64,000 bases of DNA from a bacterium (lineage in GTDB: Bacteria; Hinthialibacterota; Hinthialibacteria; OLB16), in the NCBI GenBank assembly GCA_022072055.1, contig JAJVIK010000004.1, positions 1 to 64,000 of the forward strand. Direction: 5' to 3'. The position numbers and the translations under genes are program-made. The notes under the pieces are model-generated. The model had not been told where the DNA came from, did not search any database, and saw nothing but the letters and a program-made list of their open reading frames with translations. Of this stretch, positions 35,601-45,654 are shown one piece after another; positions within the stretch are counted from its first letter, which is position 1, and the number at the start of each line of letters is the position of its first letter.

Positions 35601-36529
35601 TGGTCGATCCCGCGAACCCGCTTACGGCGCGGGTTACAGTCAACCGCTTCTGGCAGCAGCAGTTCGGTGTCGGGATCGTGGAGACCGCGGAGGACTTCGG
35701 AACCCAAGGAACCCTGCCCAGCCATCCCGAGCTTCTGGATTGGCTGGCCACCGAATTTGTGCGCACGGGCTGGGATGTGAAGGCGCTGCACCGTCTCATG
35801 GTGACCTCCGCCGCCTTCCGGCAATCCTCCAAGCTCACGCCATTGATGAAGGAGAAGGATCCGGGCAACCGATTGCTGGCGCGCGGGCCACGCTATCGGA
35901 TGGACGCCGAGGTGCTCCGTGACACGGCCCTTGCGCTCGGGGGCATCCTTGTGCGAACCCTGGGCGGGCCGAGCGTGAGACCTTACCAGCCGCCGGGACT
36001 CTGGGAGGAGATGGCCTATGGGGATGGATACTCGGCGCAGATCTTTGTTCAGGACCACGGCGAGTCGCTATATCGGCGAAGCATGTACACCTTTTGGAAG
36101 CGCCAGGTCCCGCCCCCGAACATGCAGATTTTCGACGCTCCCAGCCGCGAGGTCTGCCAAATGCGCCGTCCCCGAACCAACACCCCGCTACAGGCCCTGG
36201 CGCTCTTGAACGATCCGCAGGTTGTCGAGGCCGCGCGACATTTCGCGGCGCGGATGATGACCGAAACCGGAGGGGATCCGATGTCCCGCGCGGCCTATGG
36301 CTTCACGCTCGCCACCGCGCGCACTCCCAGCGCAAAGGAGCTCGCGGTTCTGGTCAAGGTCTATGAAGCCCAACTCGCGGAGTACAAGGCCAACGCCGAG
36401 GCGGCCACGAAGCTGCTCACGGTCGGCGAATCGCCCCGCAACGATTCCCTCGATCCCGCCGAGCACGCCGCTTGGACAGTCATCGCGAGCCTGCTGATGA
36501 ACCTGGATGAGACGGTGACGTTGGGGTGA
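32687..36529 (+). CDS. Giant PSCyt1-DUF1549-DUF1553 secreted c-type cytochrome protein (PSD1 family)
   Basis: The 1280-aa product has a signal peptide (residues 1-25), a coiled coil (about 40-110; [20 protein letters not shown]), a PSCyt1 domain with haem site C147-F-N-C-H151, DUF1549 (about 255-460) with a second CxxCH at C436-A-Q-C-H440, a beta-sandwich carbohydrate-binding-like region (about 540-860), and DUF1553 (about 960-1250; [22 protein letters not shown]). It is co-directional with DUF1501 genes on both sides (13-bp gap downstream). It is presumably periplasmic. An oxidative or carbohydrate-related role is conjecture; the family is uncharacterised. Confidence 0.93.
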   Translation: MVRCLRGPFLALAGLILLGSGAARAEDLAQAVSEDARRQALSSIAESLEKLKDDPAARARVVEQIDARESTARGELNATEANLAELRAALEQAERTLEELKRKQESLQVGRALLGLPQAPPSATLAGASSGEIDFNRDIRPLLSNNCFNCHGPDDRTRKAGLRFDDGEGGYKPLASGSVAIVPGDRNRSELYKRLIAEDDSERMPPSASGKSLTPEQIELIGKWIDSGAVWKKHWSLVKPECPNPPEVAHASWPRNAIDQFILARMEREGLTPSPEADKRALIRRVTFALTGLPPTMDEIDAFLRDESSDAYEKVVDRLLASPAYAEHMTRFWLDTARYADTNGYHIDNERFMWRWRDWVIEAFRSNMPFDQFAVEQLAGDLLPKPTLSQLIATGFCRNHMITFEGGTIPEEYRIQYVIDRLNTTGTVFLGMTIGCAQCHEHKFDPISQHEYYQLFAFFNTIPEQGIDGTQGNSVPSIKAPLPEQERKLAELRAQVVELERKLAAPMPEVDAAQTEWEKEWAAKSAARWVALDPRSTTATGGVALRKLEDGSFLAEGANPDTCVYEFEAHTTTAGITAIRLEALADESMANKGAGRSENSNFALSEFEAEYTGSIEPNKSERLRFLIANADHSQNDFDIRKAIDGNPASGWAVEGFNKPESRAAIFVPERPFGFSDGGVLRIRLRFETQFARHSIGRPRLSISTDEALSASTLGNWSFNGPYKAPDGQTAYDTDYGPEAKLDLAETYPDGRHKWFERPDLEDGKPNNLAGESAATYLHRVINSPSPRTMTLATGSNDAIKVWANGHVVLDKNVKRGLKENEDTFTVPLERGENNLLMKVVNYGGMYSFFFRRVDEQVGDVPMRIERILASAPGSRSEPDALELRGYYRRLNSPEWKALDEERLKAVEAEKAFEATIPTTMVMREMEEPRETFVLNRGQYDQPGDKVLAALPSAFPPLPEGAPSNRLGLAKWLVDPANPLTARVTVNRFWQQQFGVGIVETAEDFGTQGTLPSHPELLDWLATEFVRTGWDVKALHRLMVTSAAFRQSSKLTPLMKEKDPGNRLLARGPRYRMDAEVLRDTALALGGILVRTLGGPSVRPYQPPGLWEEMAYGDGYSAQIFVQDHGESLYRRSMYTFWKRQVPPPNMQIFDAPSREVCQMRRPRTNTPLQALALLNDPQVVEAARHFAARMMTETGGDPMSRAAYGFTLATARTPSAKELAVLVKVYEAQLAEYKANAEAATKLLTVGESPRNDSLDPAEHAAWTVIASLLMNLDETVTLG

Positions 36530-36542
36530 GGAGGAAATTTAC

Positions 36543-37994
36543 ATGGACCCGGTAACTCGATTTCAACAATTCCTGACCCGCCGCCGGTTTTTCGGACTGG
36601 CCGGCAAGGGCATCGGCGCGGCGGCGCTGGCTTCGCTACTCGGCAAAGACAACCCCGCGACTGCCGCCGGAGTGCCCGGGGTGATGAAGGAGCTTCATCA
36701 CCTCCCCAAGGCCAAGCGGGTCATTTACCTCGCCATGGCGGGCGGCCCCTCCCACATCGATCTCTATGACCACAAGCCCAAGCTCAAGGAGCTCCATGGA
36801 ACCGAGCTGCCGGCCTCGGTGCGCATGAACCAGCGGCTGACCGGCATGACCTCCGGACAGTCCACCTTCCCGGTGGTGTCCCCCTTCTTCTCCTTCGCCC
36901 AGCACGGGAATTCGGGGCAGTGGATCAGCGAACTCTTGCCGCACATTTCCACCATCGCCGATGAGATGTGCATTCTCAAGTCGCTCAACACCGAGGCGAT
37001 CAATCACGATCCCGCGCACACCTATATCCAGACCGGAAGCCAGCAGCCGGGCCGACCGAGCATCGGCTCCTGGGTGAGCTATGGCCTTGGAACCGACAAC
37101 GAAAGCCTCCCCGCCTATCTGGTGCTCATCTCCAAGGGCAGCCCCTTCGTGAACATGCAGCCGCTTTTCGACCGGCTGTGGGGTCCCGGTTTCCTCCCTT
37201 CGCAACACCAAGGGGTCAAATTCCGCGCGGGGGCGGACCCGGTTCTGTACCTCTCGAACCCGCCCGGGGTGAGTCGCGAAGGGCGGCGCGCCATGCTTGA
37301 TGGACTGGCTGAACTGAACAAGATGCAGCATGAGGCCTTCGGCGATCCGGAAATTGAGACCCGGATCGCGCAATATGAGATGGCCTTTCGCATGCAGACA
37401 TCGGTTCCGGAACTGGTCGATGTTTCCGACGAGCCGGAGCATGTCTTCGAGCTTTACGGCGAGGACGCGCGCAGGCCGGGAACCTTCGCGGCCAACTGCC
37501 TTCTCGCGCGGCGACTGGCCGAGCGCGGGGTGCGTTTCATCCAGCTTTTCCATCGCGGTTGGGATCAACACAACAACCTGATGCGCGATATCCGCTCCCA
37601 GTCCAAGGATGTCGACCAGGGAACCGCCGCGCTGGTCAAGGACCTCAAGCAACGCGGAATGCTGGAGGACACGCTCCTCATCTGGGGTGGCGAGTTTGGG
37701 AGAACGGTGTATTCCCAAGGGGCGCTCAACCTCGACACCTTTGGACGCGACCACCATGGGCGCTGCTTCACCATGTGGCTGGCGGGCGCGGGGGTCAAAC
37801 ACGGAATCTCTTACGGCGCGACGGATGACTACTGTTATAACGTCGTGGAAAACCCCGTGCACATCCACGACCTGAACGCCACCATCTTGCATATCCTTGG
37901 AATCAACCATGAGCACCTCACATACAAGTTCCAAGGGCGCGACTTCCGCTTGACCGATGTGCATGGGCGCGTGGTCCATGACATTCTGGCTTGA
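36543..37994 (+). CDS. Tat-exported DUF1501 protein, second copy
   Basis: This 483-aa paralogue of the DUF1501 protein at 31073 begins with a Tat signal ([22 protein letters not shown]) and an identical architecture: [67 protein letters not shown] and the terminal [16 protein letters not shown]. It lies 13 bp after the PSD1 gene with AGGAGGAAA upstream. The order DUF1501-PSD1-DUF1501 means one cytochrome is served by two different DUF1501 partners. Confidence 0.92.
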   Translation: MDPVTRFQQFLTRRRFFGLAGKGIGAAALASLLGKDNPATAAGVPGVMKELHHLPKAKRVIYLAMAGGPSHIDLYDHKPKLKELHGTELPASVRMNQRLTGMTSGQSTFPVVSPFFSFAQHGNSGQWISELLPHISTIADEMCILKSLNTEAINHDPAHTYIQTGSQQPGRPSIGSWVSYGLGTDNESLPAYLVLISKGSPFVNMQPLFDRLWGPGFLPSQHQGVKFRAGADPVLYLSNPPGVSREGRRAMLDGLAELNKMQHEAFGDPEIETRIAQYEMAFRMQTSVPELVDVSDEPEHVFELYGEDARRPGTFAANCLLARRLAERGVRFIQLFHRGWDQHNNLMRDIRSQSKDVDQGTAALVKDLKQRGMLEDTLLIWGGEFGRTVYSQGALNLDTFGRDHHGRCFTMWLAGAGVKHGISYGATDDYCYNVVENPVHIHDLNATILHILGINHEHLTYKFQGRDFRLTDVHGRVVHDILA

Positions 37995-38012
37995 TTGAGC
38001 GATCCTTTCGTC

Positions 38013-38978
38013 ATGGAGGGGCTTGAGACGGCGCGGCCGTTCCGCGAGGGAGCGGCGTTGGTCACGGATGTTGATTTCGGGATCTTCTCGATCACCGGCA
38101 AGGACGCCGCAAGCTTTCTGCACCGTCAGCTCAGCAACGAGATCCGCAACCTGGAGGTCGATCAAGGAGTTCCCACCTGCTTCCTCAACCGGGAGGGGCG
38201 AATCCTTCTGTATTTCACGCTTTGGAGGACGCCGGAGGGCTACCGCGCGCTCCTTGCGGGGAAACAGAAGGGCGACTTCATTCCGCTGCTGGATCGTGTC
38301 CTGTTCGCGGAGGATGTGCGGATCCAGGGTCTCTCGGAGAGTTTGACCGCGCTTATCCTGGGAGGACCGAATGCCGGTTCAACTTTGAGCCGTGCATCTG
38401 GCGGCGTCGGGCTTGAGCTCGCCCCCCACCGCGTCTATTCGCTCAACTTGGGGGGAGCAAGCGTGGACGTGTACTCGGTGGATTGGCTCGCATGTCCGAC
38501 CTATGTCCTGGCGCCACCCACAGGGGCTTTCGAGCAGGTGGTGGACTCACTGCTGTCCGCGGGCGCGACTCGCTCCACCCTGGAAGCCTTTCATGTTCTC
38601 CGGATTGAGAAGGGGTCGCCTTGGCCCGAATTCGAGGTGGATGAAAGCATGATCCCCTTCGAGTGCGGGCTTGGAGAGGTAGCCTCGGTGACCAAGGGGT
38701 GCTATGTGGGTCAGGAGATCATTTCGCGGATGCACCATCTCGGGAAGCCACCCCGGCTACTGGTGGGACTGGTGATCGAGGGCCAAGCGGTTCCCGAACG
38801 GGGTGCGCCGGTCCTGGCGGGGACAACAGAGGTCGGGAAGGTCCTCTCCGCCGCGTTTTCGGACCACATCGACAGAGTCCTAGCCACTACCTCGATCCGA
38901 CGCAAATTCGCCCAGCCCGGAACCGAACTCCAGGTCGGTGAAATGAAGGCTCTTGTCCAACCGTTCCCGTTGGCTTAG
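38013..38978 (+). CDS. ygfZ: Folate-binding protein YgfZ (Fe-S cluster assembly/repair)
   Basis: This GcvT-like protein has the YgfZ signature KGCYVGQE near residue 235, preceded by the folate-site [21 protein letters not shown]. The N-terminal domain has [21 protein letters not shown]. YgfZ uses tetrahydrofolate to help maintain certain Fe-S enzymes such as MiaB. I prefer ATG at 38013. TTG at 37995, directly abutting the DUF1501 stop, would add six residues and cannot be excluded. Confidence 0.9.
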   Translation: MEGLETARPFREGAALVTDVDFGIFSITGKDAASFLHRQLSNEIRNLEVDQGVPTCFLNREGRILLYFTLWRTPEGYRALLAGKQKGDFIPLLDRVLFAEDVRIQGLSESLTALILGGPNAGSTLSRASGGVGLELAPHRVYSLNLGGASVDVYSVDWLACPTYVLAPPTGAFEQVVDSLLSAGATRSTLEAFHVLRIEKGSPWPEFEVDESMIPFECGLGEVASVTKGCYVGQEIISRMHHLGKPPRLLVGLVIEGQAVPERGAPVLAGTTEVGKVLSAAFSDHIDRVLATTSIRRKFAQPGTELQVGEMKALVQPFPLA

Positions 38979-39006
38979 GGCGGCCAATCCTCCACAATTC
39001 CCTTCC

Positions 39007-40446
39007 ATGAAATCCTACGGTCCCTGCGATCCCCCTCTTGGCGGCTACAAGAAGCTGAGCATTGTCATCCCGGTTTACAACGAGGAGGAGACCGTGCTGT
39101 CGATTCTCGACCGTGTCCGCGCGGTTGAGGTTTCCCTGGAGAAGGAAATCCTGATTGTGAATGACGGCAGCACCGACGGCACTCGTCACCAGCTCATGCA
39201 GGTGGAGGGCGCCGAGGGAATCCGAGTCCTCCACCAGGACTCCAATCAGGGAAAGGGGGCCGCCCTGCGACGGGGTTTTCAGGAAGCCACCGGCGAAATT
39301 GTGTTGGTCCAGGACGCCGACTTGGAGTATGACCCCTCGGAGTACCCGCGCCTGCTCCAGCCGATTCTGGAGGGGCACGCAGATGTCGTGTACGGCTCCC
39401 GCTTCATGTCCGGTCCGCGCCGGGTCCTGTTCTTCTGGCACGCGGTCGGGAACCGCCTGCTCACCCTGCTCTCGAATGTGTTCACCAACCTCAACCTGAC
39501 CGACATGGAGACCTGCTACAAGGTTTTCCGCCGCGAGGTCCTGAACAGCTTCGAGCTGCGCTCGAACCGCTTCGGCATCGAACCCGAGATCACCGCTCGG
39601 ATTGCCCAGCGCCACTGGCGCACCTACGAAATCCCGATCTCCTATCACGGGCGCGGGTATGAAGAGGGAAAGAAGATCGGCTGGCGGGATGGAGTGGCGG
39701 CGCTTTGGACCATCCTGCGTTGCGCGTTCACCGACGCCGGGGGGAATCCCGATATCGGCTTTGTGACTCTTTTGCGCATGCAGCGGCTCTCACGCTACGC
39801 CGCCTGGCAGGCTGATCTGATGCGCCCCCATTTCGGGAAACGGATTTTCGAGCTGGGCGCGGGAACCGGCGCCATGAGCCGTCACTACACCGGCGCCGAC
39901 CGTCTCTGGCTCGGCGAAATCTCCGAAACCTACCGCGCCATCCTCGAGGATCGTTTCAAGCATCTGCCCCATGTGAGGGTGGTTCCCGTCGATCTGGAGT
40001 CTCCGGAACGTCCCGCGGCGCTGGATGAAGACCCGGACACGATAGTCTCGACCAATGTTCTGGAGCACATCAAGAATCAGGAGGAGGCGCTTCGCTTCGC
40101 CTGGGAGACCCTCGAACCCGGCGGAAGGTTGATCCTACTGGTTCCCGCGATGCAGTCGCTGTTTTGCCAGTTTGACGAGGGCCTGGAGCACCAACGTCGC
40201 TATGACGCCGTGGGGCTGGCGGGCCTGCTTGAGAAGACTGGTTTCATCGTGGAAAGCACCCGCTACATGAATGTCCTCGGAGCGCTGGGTTGGTGGTTCA
40301 ACGGCAAGGTCCTCAAGCGCAAGATTCTCCCCACCAACCAGCTCCGCCTGATGGACATGCTTCTTCCCATCGTGCGATTGGAGTATGGTTTGAAGCTGCC
40401 CTTCGGCCTTTCGTTGCTCGCGGTGGCGCGCAAGCCGAGAAGGTGA
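39007..40446 (+). CDS. Fusion of dolichyl-phosphate-mannose-synthase-like GT2 and class I SAM methyltransferase
   Basis: Residues 15-240 are a GT2 of the DPM1 type: [43 protein letters not shown] and [14 protein letters not shown]. Residues 270-479 are a Rossmann methyltransferase: [16 protein letters not shown] (motif I), [15 protein letters not shown] (post-motif) and [19 protein letters not shown]. No C-terminal transmembrane helices follow, in contrast with many DPM1 homologues. The two activities would modify the same lipid-linked glycan or glycan precursor. The in-frame extension to 38953 overlaps ygfZ, so the ATG at 39007 is chosen. Confidence 0.88.
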   Translation: MKSYGPCDPPLGGYKKLSIVIPVYNEEETVLSILDRVRAVEVSLEKEILIVNDGSTDGTRHQLMQVEGAEGIRVLHQDSNQGKGAALRRGFQEATGEIVLVQDADLEYDPSEYPRLLQPILEGHADVVYGSRFMSGPRRVLFFWHAVGNRLLTLLSNVFTNLNLTDMETCYKVFRREVLNSFELRSNRFGIEPEITARIAQRHWRTYEIPISYHGRGYEEGKKIGWRDGVAALWTILRCAFTDAGGNPDIGFVTLLRMQRLSRYAAWQADLMRPHFGKRIFELGAGTGAMSRHYTGADRLWLGEISETYRAILEDRFKHLPHVRVVPVDLESPERPAALDEDPDTIVSTNVLEHIKNQEEALRFAWETLEPGGRLILLVPAMQSLFCQFDEGLEHQRRYDAVGLAGLLEKTGFIVESTRYMNVLGALGWWFNGKVLKRKILPTNQLRLMDMLLPIVRLEYGLKLPFGLSLLAVARKPRR

Positions 40447-40467
40447 ACTTCCGCAAGGAGGCCCCCG

Positions 40468-41469
40468 ATGCAACCCCGAATCAAGACCACGGTTGTCGGC
40501 AGTTATCCGGTCCCGGACTGGCTCGCGGCCTATCCCACCGAGCAGGCGCTGATCGACGCCACGATGGTGGTGTTCAAGATTCAGGAGAACGCCGGGATCG
40601 ACCTGGTCGCCGATGGCGAACTGTATCGTTTCGACATCAACCATCCCGACACCAACGGGATGATCGAGTACTTTGTCCGTCCCTTGGAGAATGTCCGCTC
40701 CTCCCTCTCCCGTTCGGAGCTGCTCCATTTCCAGGAGCTGGAGGGGATGAGCTTCCGGAGCAAGCCCAGCGCGCTGGTGGAGGGGGAAATCGGGGAGGGG
40801 ACCCTCAACCTGGGAGCGGACTATCGCCGGGCGCGCGCGCTTACCTCGCGCCCGATGAAGTTCACTGTCACAGGGCCGCACATGCTCTGCAAGACTCTCC
40901 TCGATCTGCACTATGGCTCCAAGCGCGATCTGTGCATGGCGCTCGCCGAGGTGCTGGCCGACCAGGCGGCCGAGATCGACGCCGAGGTGGTGCAGATTGA
41001 CGAAGCCAACATCACCGGCCATCCGGACGAGGCCGAATGGGCGTTGGAGTGCATCAATGTGGTTCTGGACGCTGTCCCCACCATCCCGGCGGTGCATCTC
41101 TGCTTCGGAAACTATGGCGGACAGACCATCCAGAAGGGGGGCTGGGATGCCCTGATCGGCTTCCTGAGCGGGCTGCACGCCGACCATGTGTTGTTGGAGG
41201 TCGCGCACCGCGGGAGCTGGGAGCTTGAGTTCCTGGCTCGGATCAACCCGGAGGTTGGAATCGGCCTGGGGGTGGTGGACATCAAAAGCAACACGGTCGA
41301 GACCCCCGAGGAGATCGCGCGACGGATCGAAGAGGCGGCGCGCGTGATCGGGGTGGACCGGATTCGATGCGTGAACCCCGACTGCGGGTTCTGGATGCTA
41401 AAGCGCAGCGTGGCCGACCGGAAAATCCGCGCCCTGGTGAACGGGAGGGACCTCTTTGAAGGGCGATAG
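40468..41469 (+). CDS. Core-type (short) cobalamin-independent methionine synthase family protein
   Basis: This 333-aa protein corresponds to the C-terminal catalytic half of Met[11 protein letters not shown] at the N-terminus, zinc ligands H210/C212 in HLCFGNYGG and C306 in [10 protein letters not shown], and [16 protein letters not shown] in the barrel. The N-terminal MetE domain is absent. Short, core MetE proteins are known to make methionine from homocysteine, in characterised cases with a corrinoid-bound methyl donor. GGAGG precedes the ATG. Its 3' end overlaps galT by 14 nt. Together with hom and the SAM-riboswitch operon it points to an active methionine pathway. Confidence 0.85.
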   Translation: MQPRIKTTVVGSYPVPDWLAAYPTEQALIDATMVVFKIQENAGIDLVADGELYRFDINHPDTNGMIEYFVRPLENVRSSLSRSELLHFQELEGMSFRSKPSALVEGEIGEGTLNLGADYRRARALTSRPMKFTVTGPHMLCKTLLDLHYGSKRDLCMALAEVLADQAAEIDAEVVQIDEANITGHPDEAEWALECINVVLDAVPTIPAVHLCFGNYGGQTIQKGGWDALIGFLSGLHADHVLLEVAHRGSWELEFLARINPEVGIGLGVVDIKSNTVETPEEIARRIEEAARVIGVDRIRCVNPDCGFWMLKRSVADRKIRALVNGRDLFEGR

Positions 41470-42511
41470 GCCCCACCGTCGTTTCAATCCGCTCTCCGGC
41501 GATTGGGTGCTGGTTTCCCCCCAGCGGACCGAACGTCCGTGGCTTGGGAAGGTGGAGTCCCCGCCCCCAGAGAACCTCCCACGTTTTGATCCCGACTGCT
41601 ACCTCTGCCCGGGGAACGCGCGCGCGGGCGGGGTGAAGAACCCCGACTACGACACGACCTTTGTGTTCACCAACGATTTCAGCGCCCTGCTCCCGGAGGA
41701 TCCCTCTTCCTCAGGTCTGGTCGATCCTCTCCTCCACTCGGAGCCGGCCAGGGGAACTTGCCGAGTCATCTGTTTCTCGCCACGGCATGATCTCACCCTC
41801 GCTCGCATGGAAGCGGACGAGATTCGCCAAGTCGTGGAGGTCTGGGCGGAGCAGACGGCTGAATTGGGAAGAAAGTATCGGTGGGTGCAAGTTTTCGAGA
41901 ACAAGGGGGAGTTGATGGGTTGCTCGAACCCGCATCCCCACTGTCAGGTCTGGGCTGTGGACTCGCTTCCAACCGAGCCCGCCAAGGAGGACCGCGCACA
42001 GCGGGAGTACTTCGCTCGTCACCAGGGGCTCCTGCTCTTGGATTACCTGGAGCGCGAGCGCAAGGAGGGGGAGCGCGTGGTCCTTGAATCCGAGGCGTGG
42101 CTGGCGCTGGTTCCGTATTGGGCCGTGTGGCCCTTTGAGACCCTACTGCTCCCCAAGCGGGATGTGAAACAGCTTCCCGACCTTGCGGACTCGGAGCGAG
42201 CGGACCTCGCAGTTGCGCTCAAACGACTTCTCACCGCTTACGACCGCCTCTTCGGGGTGTCATTCCCGTATTCGATGGGATGGCATGGGGCGCCTTTCCG
42301 CACGGAAAAGGTCCTCGACTATTGGCAGCTCCACGCGCATTTCTATCCTCCGCTATTGCGGAGCGCCACGGTCAAGAAGTTCATGGTGGGCTATGAGTTG
42401 CTCGCCGAGCCTCAGCGCGACATCACCCCCGAGGCGGCGGCGGAACGGTTGCGGAACCTTGCGCGGGGCGGCGAATCCGGGACTCGCCGCCCCGCGGGAT
42501 CAAACCTTTGA
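41456..42511 (+). CDS. galT: Galactose-1-phosphate uridylyltransferase family protein
   Basis: This HIT-superfamily enzyme of 351 aa has a [18 protein letters not shown] opening, a Zn-type CYLCPGN (C-x-x-C), the active-site NPHPHCQVW with the nucleophilic His, and later HAHFYPP. GalT exchanges UMP between UDP-glucose and galactose-1-phosphate. The only usable start in range is TTG at 41456, inside the upstream MetE-like gene. The 14-nt overlap suggests translational coupling. The last 20 codons are shaped by a perfect hairpin shared with the sodA 3' region. Confidence 0.9.
   Translation: MKGDRPHRRFNPLSGDWVLVSPQRTERPWLGKVESPPPENLPRFDPDCYLCPGNARAGGVKNPDYDTTFVFTNDFSALLPEDPSSSGLVDPLLHSEPARGTCRVICFSPRHDLTLARMEADEIRQVVEVWAEQTAELGRKYRWVQVFENKGELMGCSNPHPHCQVWAVDSLPTEPAKEDRAQREYFARHQGLLLLDYLERERKEGERVVLESEAWLALVPYWAVWPFETLLLPKRDVKQLPDLADSERADLAVALKRLLTAYDRLFGVSFPYSMGWHGAPFRTEKVLDYWQLHAHFYPPLLRSATVKKFMVGYELLAEPQRDITPEAAAERLRNLARGGESGTRRPAGSNL
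42462..42496. repeat. Perfect 13-bp inverted repeat between convergent galT and sodA
   Basis: CGCGGGGCGGCGA (42462-42474) and TCGCCGCCCCGCG (42484-42496) are exact complements around a 9-nt loop. The hairpin lies in the last codons of galT and 16 nt past the sodA stop on the other strand, with no T-tract on either side. A bidirectional mRNA 3'-end stabiliser or factor-assisted terminator is likely. Confidence 0.85.
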
Positions 42512-42512
42512 A

Positions 42513-43118
42513 TCAAGCCTTGAAGCGCCGCGCGACCTCATCCCAGTTGACCACGTTCCAGAAGGCGGAGACATATTCCGGGCGACGGTTCTGGTACTTG
42601 AGGTAGTAGGCGTGCTCCCACACATCCAGACCCAGGATCGGGGTCAGGCCGTTCATCAGCGGGGAATCCTGGTTGGCCGTGCTGAGAATCTCCAGCTTCC
42701 CTTCCCCGTTCTTGGCAAGCCACGCCCAGCCGCTGCCGAAGCGGGTCTTGGCGGCGGTCTCAAATTTCTCCTTGAAGGCATCGAAACCGCCGAAGGCCCC
42801 GTTGATCGCCGAGGCGAGGTCACCGCCCGGTTGCCCGCCGCCCTTGGGGCTCAGGACCTGCCAGAACAGGGTGTGGTTCGAGTGCCCGCCGCCGTGGTTG
42901 ATGACCGCCTGACGTTTGGCCTCGGGAACCTCGCCGATCCCGCGCAGGAGATCATCCACCGCCTTGGCCGCGAGGGCATCCAACCCCTCCAGGGCGGTGT
43001 TCAACCCCGCGACATAGGCGGCATGATGCTTGTCGTGGTGAATCTCCATGGTCTTGGCGTCGATATGCGGCTCTAGCGCGTCAAATGGATAGGGTAAATC
43101 CGGCAAGCTGTGCGGCAT
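42513..43118 (-). CDS. sodA: Manganese-type superoxide dismutase
   Basis: This 201-aa cytoplasmic SOD disproportionates superoxide. Metal ligands are H27 (MEIHHDKHH), the His in [11 protein letters not shown] and the Asp and His of [17 protein letters not shown] together with ANQDSPLM (a Gln in the second half) is the MnSOD-type pattern, so Mn is favoured over Fe, although cambialism cannot be excluded. GAGGAGG precedes the ATG. A candidate promoter lies upstream. Confidence 0.94.
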   Translation of the reverse strand: MPHSLPDLPYPFDALEPHIDAKTMEIHHDKHHAAYVAGLNTALEGLDALAAKAVDDLLRGIGEVPEAKRQAVINHGGGHSNHTLFWQVLSPKGGGQPGGDLASAINGAFGGFDAFKEKFETAAKTRFGSGWAWLAKNGEGKLEILSTANQDSPLMNGLTPILGLDVWEHAYYLKYQNRRPEYVSAFWNVVNWDEVARRFKA

Positions 43119-43178
43119 GATGAGAATCCTCCTCGTTGTGTCTTCGTTTGAATAACCAAGTCTGTCGTCCTGGCGTTC

Positions 43179-43207
43179 ACTCTAGGGAAAAGGGGGCTGG
43201 GAGACAA
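43179..43207 (-). promoter_or_regulatory. Candidate sodA promoter
   Basis: TTGTCT (43207-43202) and TAGAGT (43184-43179), each 4 of 6 to consensus, are spaced by 17 bp, 61 nt upstream of the sodA start. Confidence 0.45.
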
Positions 43208-43254
43208 TCCCAAGCGCGAGGGAGTCGAGCGGGGGAATGCCGCGGAGAGCGATG

Positions 43255-44412
43255 TTAACGAGCGATTTGTTCCCACTCCACGAGCATGGCCGCCTCGGTG
43301 CGGTCGGCGACCTTGTCCCAAGTGTACCCCACCGCCGTGGCGCGTCCTTCCTCGCCCAATGACCGCGCCAGATCAGGGTTTCCCAGTATGGCTCCGATGG
43401 ACTCGGCCAGGCCGTGTGTGTCTCCAGGTTGGATCAGCAGACAGTTCTTGCCGTCGCGAACATACTGAAGCGAACCCTCCGTGGGGGTGGTCACCACCGC
43501 GCACCCTCGCGCCATCGCCTCAAGGGGCGGGAGGCCAAAACCCTCGGACCAACTCGGAAAGGCGAACACGGAACAGGCATCCATCAACGAGATCAATTCC
43601 GCGGGGGTCACCACCCCCCGGTAATCGACCGCCGAAAGAACCCCCAATCGCTCGGCAAGCCCGCGATAGAATTGCTCCCAAGAACCCCGGCCGGTGAGGA
43701 CCAAACGGAGGCCCGGGAACCGGTCGCGAAGACGGGCGAACGCCTCCAGCAAGGTGTCGATTCCCTTCCGTCGACTGATCGCGCCGGAATAAAGAACAAA
43801 ACCGGGGAATTGGCGGCGAGCGCCCGCTGGGGGTGTTTCCAGGAAGATCGGATCGACCCCATTGCGGACATTCGTGACCGGAACGCCATAGCGTGAAAGT
43901 CGCTCCTTGAGCGGCTCGCACACGGTCAGGATATGGTCCGCCTTGCGAGGCGAGTCCTTGAAGAGCCAAGCGTACCGCTTTCGGTAGGACTCGACCAGAA
44001 AGGTCTCGGGATCCATGTGCATTCCCTCGAGGATTCGCCCCCGCCACCAGCCCTTCTTCCGCGCGAGATGAGCCGCTTCGGTGTTGGGGTGGAAGCCGGA
44101 GTGGATAATTTCGGTGTCCGGGGGAATCTGACGCGCGATGTTTCGGATCCCCCAGGTAAGGTCCCGAAACCCACGCAGAAACGCGAGGGGGGCTCCCTCC
44201 GACGGCAGGGTGTAGAGGTTTGAGGTGACCTTCCGAAGCGGAATCACGCGAACCGAGTCGGGGAGCTCCGGCAGCATTCCGAGATCCTCGATCCGGGGGG
44301 CCTGGATAGTGACCAAGTGCCCCTTCCGGGCAAGCCGCTTGGCCACCTGGAAGAAGTGGACCACTCCTCCGCACATCACGATTGCCGGAAGGGAATAGAG
44401 GATTCGCATCAT
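43255..44412 (-). CDS. GT4-family glycosyltransferase
   Basis: This retaining GT-B enzyme is 385 aa. The N-terminal domain has YSLPAIVMCGGVVHFFQVAK, and the C-terminal donor domain has VLYSGAISRRKGIDTLLEA, VDYRGVVTPAEL and the E-x7-E signature SEGFGLPPLEAMARGCAV, with TPTEGSLQYV contacting the nucleotide sugar. It lies 18 bp from the first PIG-V-like gene on the same strand, consistent with a surface-glycan operon running 46.9 to 43.3 kb. Confidence 0.92.
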   Translation of the reverse strand: MMRILYSLPAIVMCGGVVHFFQVAKRLARKGHLVTIQAPRIEDLGMLPELPDSVRVIPLRKVTSNLYTLPSEGAPLAFLRGFRDLTWGIRNIARQIPPDTEIIHSGFHPNTEAAHLARKKGWWRGRILEGMHMDPETFLVESYRKRYAWLFKDSPRKADHILTVCEPLKERLSRYGVPVTNVRNGVDPIFLETPPAGARRQFPGFVLYSGAISRRKGIDTLLEAFARLRDRFPGLRLVLTGRGSWEQFYRGLAERLGVLSAVDYRGVVTPAELISLMDACSVFAFPSWSEGFGLPPLEAMARGCAVVTTPTEGSLQYVRDGKNCLLIQPGDTHGLAESIGAILGNPDLARSLGEEGRATAVGYTWDKVADRTEAAMLVEWEQIAR

Positions 44413-44430
44413 CGGATCCGCAAGGTTAAC

Positions 44431-45654
44431 TCAACCTGCCCAATGGAAATTGACATGACGAATGAGGAGACAAACCTGGACAATGTAGAACATCCCGGCG
44501 ATTACCCCCAGCCACACCTTTCGCTCTTCCCTTGAAAACCAGACCCCCCACGCCAGAAACATGGGGAAGACCATTTCGACATAGCGGGTGAACGCCATAA
44601 ATGACACAGTCATCGCGGGAACCACCGCGAGGGGAAGCGCGTACCAGAACCAGACGGGACCGAGTTTCCGGATTCCCGGCAGGCTGAGCAGAAACAGAAT
44701 AAACCAGAGGCGATCCAGGAGCGAACCCAGGATCCCGTGAAGGTCCTGAACGGTCACCAGCTCGGCGAGGAATCCCTTGAAATCCACGAGCTTTCCCACG
44801 GTCGAATTGGCGATGAAAAGGCGCTGGGCCTTGAAGCCTTCGAACGGATCGCCGGTGGATGCCCAGAAGACCGTGAAGTAAAAGGCGTACCCGATGAAGA
44901 CCGCGAAGACCGGGAGCCACGCGACAGAACGGATTCTCTCCTTGTTCCTCCAGGAGCAGGTGAGCCAGGCCAAGTATGGAACAAGCACGAAGATCCCCAC
45001 CGAGCGCGTAAGCGGCAGCAGAAACGCGACCCATGCCGTGGCGGCGTGTTTGCCTTCAAGCACGAAAAGGAAGAAGAGGACGGAAAGGAGAAAGAACAGC
45101 GACTCGCTGTAGACAAAAGAGAAGAACAAAGCTCCCGGAAAGGCCAGCAGGAGCAGGGTCGCCGCGCGCGCGGTCTCCGCGCCACGCCACAGAAACGCCA
45201 GATAGTGAAACCCGAGAATCCCCACCAGCGAAAACAGATTGGAGAGGACTAACCCGGAAACCAGGTGATTTCCCCCGAAAAGCCCGGCGCCGACTCGGAT
45301 GCAGAAGGGCCAAAGGGGGTAGAACGCGGAGGCCATCATCCCCGCGCGATACCCGTGTTCGCTCAAGAAGAGGTACTGCTCGCCATCCCAGGTCCGAAAG
45401 ACCGAGGTCCGGTTTGGGACCCCATCCGGCGGCCAATGAAAGTTTCCGTGGTAACCCGCCTTGCTGAAGATCGGTGGGAGGAACTCGACCGAAAGGAACA
45501 CAAAGAGCAAGACAAAGACCTTGTACATCGCAAGGGGAAGAACCAGTCGCAAGGTGGCGTTTCGGGCCTCTTCCCTCAGGCCTTGATCGATCTCCGAGGT
45601 CGGCTGAGACAAGGCATCCCCTCCACGGGCCAAGCGGTTCTCACGCATCCTCAT
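44431..45654 (-). CDS. PIG-V-like polytopic mannosyltransferase-type protein, copy A
   Basis: ATG at 45654 overlaps the stop of copy B (ATGA) and gives 407 aa. After a short cytoplasmic lead the first helix (LVLPLAMYKVFVLLFVFLSV) precedes FRTWDGEQYLFLSEHGY, the loop motif of PIG-V/GT-C mannosyltransferases in which Asp is catalytic. About ten helices follow, ending LLIRHVNFHWAG. It is predicted to transfer a sugar from a polyprenyl-phosphate donor at the outer face of the membrane. The frame is open to 45891 but enters copy B. Confidence 0.8.
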   Translation of the reverse strand: MRMRENRLARGGDALSQPTSEIDQGLREEARNATLRLVLPLAMYKVFVLLFVFLSVEFLPPIFSKAGYHGNFHWPPDGVPNRTSVFRTWDGEQYLFLSEHGYRAGMMASAFYPLWPFCIRVGAGLFGGNHLVSGLVLSNLFSLVGILGFHYLAFLWRGAETARAATLLLLAFPGALFFSFVYSESLFFLLSVLFFLFVLEGKHAATAWVAFLLPLTRSVGIFVLVPYLAWLTCSWRNKERIRSVAWLPVFAVFIGYAFYFTVFWASTGDPFEGFKAQRLFIANSTVGKLVDFKGFLAELVTVQDLHGILGSLLDRLWFILFLLSLPGIRKLGPVWFWYALPLAVVPAMTVSFMAFTRYVEMVFPMFLAWGVWFSREERKVWLGVIAGMFYIVQVCLLIRHVNFHWAG

